Of a DNA stretch of 36,326 nucleotides, positions 33,276-36,326 are shown piece by piece. Position numbers and translations under genes: made by a program. Under the pieces are notes generated by a model. It had not been told where the DNA came from. It did not search any database and saw only the letters and a list, made by a program, of their open reading frames with translations. Source of the stretch: an uncultured Ignavibacteria bacterium (GTDB lineage: Bacteria; Bacteroidota; Ignavibacteria; Kapaibacteriales; Kapaibacteriaceae); NCBI GenBank assembly GCA_903939735.1, contig CAJAIA010000045.1, forward strand, positions 1 to 36,326. The letters are read 5' to 3'. Every line of letters starts with the position of its first letter. Position 1 is the stretch's first letter.

Positions 33276-34124
33276 TTATGCTGCCGTGAATGGCGAGCAG
33301 AGGCGCGTCTCGAGATCAGACAGGTTCGAGATGGCAGACGTTGCGTTGTCCACAGTTGTGTATAACCCAAACATCGTCGACCCACTTCCACTCATTGCAG
33401 CGTACGTAGCCGTAGTATCAAGCAGGCGCTGCTTGATTGTTGCAAGTTCAGGGTGTTGCTGAAAAACTGCTCGCTCAAAGTCATTTGTGAAGTCTTCTTG
33501 CATAGAGCTATTGTCTACCAGGGACTTGCGGTACTTTTCCACAAGATCAGTCTGCGCTTTTCCACCGGTAATCCCCAATGTGGAATACGCCTGTGCTGTG
33601 TTCACGTGAATGCCTGGTAGGACGAGAACCACCCACCATGGAGATGGCACATCGATAGGGGTGATGATCTCGCCACGTCCTTCGACAAGGGCTGCCGACC
33701 GCGTAAGAAAGAACGGTACGTCGGATCCGAGCGATAGTGCGATCTCGGCGAGACGGTGGTGTGAGTCGGCATCGTCGCGACCGTTGAGCGATGCCACGGC
33801 CATGAGTGCCGATGCTGCATCACTTGAACCACCTCCGAGACCACCGCCGGTCGGTATGCGCTTCTCCACTGTTATCTTTGCGCTCCATTGATCAGCAGGA
33901 AACGCTTCTGCGTACCGAACGAGTGCTTGGTACACAAGATTTTGGTCGGGTGTGCCAGTCACTGGAGGTATGCAGGTGCACGAGGGCGTGCGTGATCGTT
34001 CGACGGTCAGTGTGTCCGAAAGTGCCACAGGCAGGAAGATCGACGCGATATCATGATATCCGTCGGGACGCTTGCGGAGCACCTCGAGACCGAGGTTGAT
34101 TTTGGCGGGTGCGTGAACGATCAT
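33276..34124 (-). CDS. ispE: 4-diphosphocytidyl-2-C-methyl-D-erythritol kinase
   Basis: The ATG at 34124 gives 282 residues and the canonical N-terminus MIVHAPAKINLGLEVLRKRPDGYH. The frame upstream reads into the divergent gene. This GHMP kinase phosphorylates CDP-methylerythritol in the MEP isoprenoid pathway. Visible features are Lys8 in PAKINL, the ATP loop PTGGGLGGGSSDAA (91-104), catalytic Asp135 in GSDVPFF and the C-terminal AAMSGSGSTMFGLY. It converges on the methyltransferase gene with a 13-bp gap and is divergent from the polyprenol-kinase-like gene, with 34 bp between start codons. Confidence 0.95.
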   Translation of the reverse strand: MIVHAPAKINLGLEVLRKRPDGYHDIASIFLPVALSDTLTVERSRTPSCTCIPPVTGTPDQNLVYQALVRYAEAFPADQWSAKITVEKRIPTGGGLGGGSSDAASALMAVASLNGRDDADSHHRLAEIALSLGSDVPFFLTRSAALVEGRGEIITPIDVPSPWWVVLVLPGIHVNTAQAYSTLGITGGKAQTDLVEKYRKSLVDNSSMQEDFTNDFERAVFQQHPELATIKQRLLDTTATYAAMSGSGSTMFGLYTTVDNATSAISNLSDLETRLCSPFTAA

Positions 34125-34158
34125 GGAGTCTAGGGTAGATGAGGAGACACACGAAGTT

Positions 34159-34800
34159 ATGACAGTAACATCAGCGCAGATCACGTACGCGAGTGAGATT
34201 GCCCGAAAGGGGATCCATCTCGCGTCACTGTTGATCCCGATCATCTACCTCCAGCTTGACCACTGGACAGGGATCGTGATTCTGTGCGTGATGACAGCGA
34301 TTTCGTTGCTCATCGATATGCTCTTGCACGTGCATCCGGGATCGCGGCGTCTATTGTTGTCGCTGGTTGGCCCCCTGCTCCGACAGCACGAACTGCGTGA
34401 GGATCGCTTTCACCTAACGGGCGCTTCATGGGTGCTGATCGCTGCTACACTGACGTTCCTGGTGTTCCCAACGACGATTGCTGTGACAGCGTTTTCAGTC
34501 TTGATCGTCAGTGACACGTTTGCGGCGCTCATCGGCCGGCGCTATGGACATCGTGAGTTTATTGATAAGAGCCTTGCGGGGTCTATGGCCTTTGCTCTGA
34601 GTGCATTCGGCGTTGTTGCGGCATGGCAGACGGTGTTCTCATTACCGATGTCGTTCTTCATTGCTGGTGCCATTGCTTCCGTTGCGGCAGCGATTGCCGA
34701 GGCGGCTTCGTCGCGCCTTCGACTTGACGATAACATTGCAATTCCATGCAGTTATGGAATTGTTCACTGGCTTGTGAGTGTTCTTCTTCCATCGTTTTAA
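34159..34800 (+). CDS. Dolichol/polyprenol kinase-like or CDP-DAG-synthase-like membrane protein
   Basis: The protein has 213 residues from the ATG at 34159, which follows GAGGAGA (34141-34147). The upstream ATG at 34123 overlaps the ispE start codon and is less likely. Six to seven membrane segments are evident (~20-32, 36-54, 89-103, 106-126, 142-158, 164-183, 198-211). Conserved-looking blocks are ARKGIHL (15-21), VSDTFAALIGRRYG (117-130), KSLAGS (137-142) and LDDN (189-192). These match the SEC59/VTE5 family of CTP-dependent polyprenol, phytol or diacylglycerol kinases. The lipid substrate is not determinable. Proximity to ispE hints at isoprenoid lipid metabolism. Confidence 0.78.
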   Translation: MTVTSAQITYASEIARKGIHLASLLIPIIYLQLDHWTGIVILCVMTAISLLIDMLLHVHPGSRRLLLSLVGPLLRQHELREDRFHLTGASWVLIAATLTFLVFPTTIAVTAFSVLIVSDTFAALIGRRYGHREFIDKSLAGSMAFALSAFGVVAAWQTVFSLPMSFFIAGAIASVAAAIAEAASSRLRLDDNIAIPCSYGIVHWLVSVLLPSF

Positions 34801-34819
34801 CGCACCAGGACAACGCAGT

Positions 34820-35320
34820 ATGTCGGCAAAGAAACTCGTCCCAATGATCTTGCTGGGTATCGGACTCGGTATCGCTGCTGTCTTTGTATGGCGGACGCTG
34901 GATTCGGCTTCCCTTGAGGGCTTTTATGTGATCACGGACACGATTACGTACGCTAACGATGATGCTGCCACCACGATCCTCTACGTCCAGGTGGAGTCTG
35001 CCGACTCTGCAAAGATTGTGCGGACAACGCGGGAACTCGCTGAGCGCACCCTTACATCGGATACATCAACGGCGAAGCGCCGTGTTGTCGAGCTGCGTTG
35101 CTACGTGCCGAGCGATACGCAAGCACTCTCGCAGGAGATGGTGGATGAATTGGCGTACACCAACCCGTCGATTGAGGACCCGCAATCGACACTGTATGTA
35201 GTGCCAAACGGTGTGCTTGCGCGCGTGTGGAGTACGCAGCGACCAGCAGTCGTTGACAGTATCGACATGATTCGTACGCTCTTCTACCGTCCGCGCGGTG
35301 GTTCACACGTAGCGCCGTAA
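34820..35320 (+). CDS. Membrane-anchored protein of unknown function
   Basis: The protein has 166 residues. The start at 34820 follows CCAGGA; a longer frame from 34778 would overlap the preceding gene. One N-terminal membrane segment (residues ~6-24, VPMILLGIGLGIAAVFVW) leaves a ~140-residue domain outside. It has alternating strands and helices (ATTILYVQVESADSAKIVRTT, AKRRVVELRCYVPSD, STLYVVPNGVLARVW). No motif was recognised. It begins 19 bp after the polyprenol-kinase-like gene, so co-transcription is likely. The 18-bp gap before the convergent acyl-CoA synthetase holds no hairpin. Confidence 0.7.
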   Translation: MSAKKLVPMILLGIGLGIAAVFVWRTLDSASLEGFYVITDTITYANDDAATTILYVQVESADSAKIVRTTRELAERTLTSDTSTAKRRVVELRCYVPSDTQALSQEMVDELAYTNPSIEDPQSTLYVVPNGVLARVWSTQRPAVVDSIDMIRTLFYRPRGGSHVAP

Positions 35321-35338
35321 GAGCGTCTGCCAGCCGCA

Positions 35339-36326
35339 CTACCCGCGAAACTGTGTGTCCTTCCAGGGCGCGAAGATGTGTTTGACGGAGTTGCGCTGAT
35401 ACTTACCCGTTGAGGTTACTGGTAAGGCGTCGGTGAACACCACAACCTTCGGTGCTTTATGGAATGGTAGGTGTTCCCTGCAATAGGCCAACACATCACC
35501 TTCCCGTACGTCGGGTCCGGTCGGGATGACCAACGCCCCGACTTCCTCGCCGTACATCGTGTGTTCGAAGCCCACGCAGATGCCAGCCTTCACACCGGGT
35601 GCGCGCGAAATCACTTCGTCGATTTCGAGGGGGGCGAGGTTAACGCCACCACGAATGATGAGCTCCTTCAGCCTTCCCGTGATGAAGTAGTAATGCCGTC
35701 CGTCGCTCCCAAGCACGCGAAAGCCTTCGTCGCCCGAACGGAACCACCCGAACGCAAACGCTTCCGCATTAGCGCGTTCGTTGTTGTCGTAACCACGCAT
35801 CACATTTGCTCCGCGGATGACGATCTCTCCACGGTCACCATCTGCCACAGCGTTGCCCTCTGCATCATGGATTGCCATCTCGTTGCACGGTACATCTGTG
35901 CCAATGGATGGGAAACCAAAGTCGTACATCCAGTGACGGTAGTCGCTCTCGCTGAGGTCAATTGGCAGAAACGACGAGTAACACGTGGTCTCGGACAACC
36001 CGTAGCCATGAATGATGCGCGTCGCATATGTTGACGTGAACCGGTCAGCGAGTTCGCACGTGAGTGGTCCTGCCCCACATATGATGTGGCGTAAACTTGT
36101 CGCAGCGGCACGGTGCTCAATCACATTTGCTTCAAGCAGAACAGCGAGAAGCGTTGGTACAACACTGACGATATGAACCTGTTCGGCAGCGATTGTTGTG
36201 AAGAACTTCGAAGGCGAAAACTTGCGCTGGAGTACAACTGATGCACCCGCGATGAACGGTGTTGCATGTGTGACAAGCGCACCGTTAACGTGATGCACAG
36301 GCAGTACGCACATCATGCGTGTCGAT
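35339..36326 (-). CDS. AMP-dependent acyl-CoA synthetase/ligase, 5' end beyond the window
   Basis: The frame is open to the right edge (residues STRMM precede the first in-window Met), so the N-terminal part, including the usual P-loop-like Thr/Ser/Gly motif, is missing. Visible ANL-superfamily motifs are CVLPVHHVNG, VVPTLLAVLLEAN, ICGAGPLTCELADRF, HGYGLSETT (adenylate motif), RGEIVIRG, FRSGDEG, GRLKELIIRGGVNLAPLEIDE (hinge) and TSTGKYQRN with the catalytic Lys. It activates a carboxylic or fatty acid as acyl-AMP and then acyl-CoA. It could feed the crotonases encoded elsewhere in the window (inference). The chain length or substrate is unknown. Confidence 0.9.
   Translation of the reverse strand, partial: STRMMCVLPVHHVNGALVTHATPFIAGASVVLQRKFSPSKFFTTIAAEQVHIVSVVPTLLAVLLEANVIEHRAAATSLRHIICGAGPLTCELADRFTSTYATRIIHGYGLSETTCYSSFLPIDLSESDYRHWMYDFGFPSIGTDVPCNEMAIHDAEGNAVADGDRGEIVIRGANVMRGYDNNERANAEAFAFGWFRSGDEGFRVLGSDGRHYYFITGRLKELIIRGGVNLAPLEIDEVISRAPGVKAGICVGFEHTMYGEEVGALVIPTGPDVREGDVLAYCREHLPFHKAPKVVVFTDALPVTSTGKYQRNSVKHIFAPWKDTQFRG

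Overview
The window is protein-dense and looks like chromosomal DNA from a Gram-negative member of the Bacteroidota/Chlorobi (FCB) group. Four secreted proteins end in a type IX secretion (T9SS) type A C-terminal domain. There is an Oar-like TonB-dependent receptor, a lipoprotein, a KDO transferase and an OstA/LptA-like protein (so LPS is made), and the MEP-pathway kinase IspE. Giant surface proteins with IgGFc-binding-like and choice-of-anchor-D modules, moderate-to-high GC and weak Shine-Dalgarno sites resemble Candidatus Kapabacteria. That assignment is inferred from family content only, without any database search. I saw no rRNA, tRNA, CRISPR array, insertion sequence or prophage.

Layout. 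Positions 1-5403 (+) hold the end of an OstA-like gene, a 1326-residue T9SS surface protein and an outer-membrane beta-barrel protein, closed by a hairpin. Positions 5477-7775 (+) hold a HIT hydrolase, rsmA and a PAP2/Aur1-like membrane phosphatase or transferase. Next is a 236-bp non-coding leader rich in dyads and tandem repeats, then a 1505-residue surface protein (8012-12529) with striking codon bias, a strong hairpin, and a secreted PQQ-type sugar dehydrogenase (12655-14169). Positions 14141-16171 (-) carry waaA and an enoyl-CoA hydratase. A phosphodiester glycosidase (16248-17738, +) converges on a tightly packed minus-strand operon at 17735-23618, read as two crotonases, a 7TM-HD phosphohydrolase, xerD and a NamZ-like muramidase. 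rsmE (+) meets, across a perfect 16-bp hairpin, a second minus-strand operon at 24406-30203 (TonB receptor, DUF4397 lipoprotein, T9SS-exported endonuclease/exonuclease/phosphatase protein). Positions 30273-33262 (+) hold a GAF-GAF-PP2C phosphatase translationally coupled to a TrmA/RumA-type RNA methyltransferase. The end holds ispE (-), a polyprenol/dolichol-kinase-like membrane protein, a small anchored protein of unknown function, and a truncated acyl-CoA synthetase.

Functional themes are surface display and export (four T9SS cargos plus OMPs), envelope synthesis and turnover (OstA, WaaA, PAP2, NamZ, phosphodiester glycosidase), acyl-CoA metabolism (three crotonases and one ligase), rRNA/tRNA modification (RsmA, RsmE, TrmA-like) and signalling (7TM-HD, PP2C). 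The points most worth follow-up are the codon-optimised giant surface protein with its elaborate leader, the TonB-lipoprotein-secreted-phosphoesterase operon, and AT-rich promoter-like boxes lying almost on start codons, which suggest leaderless transcripts.
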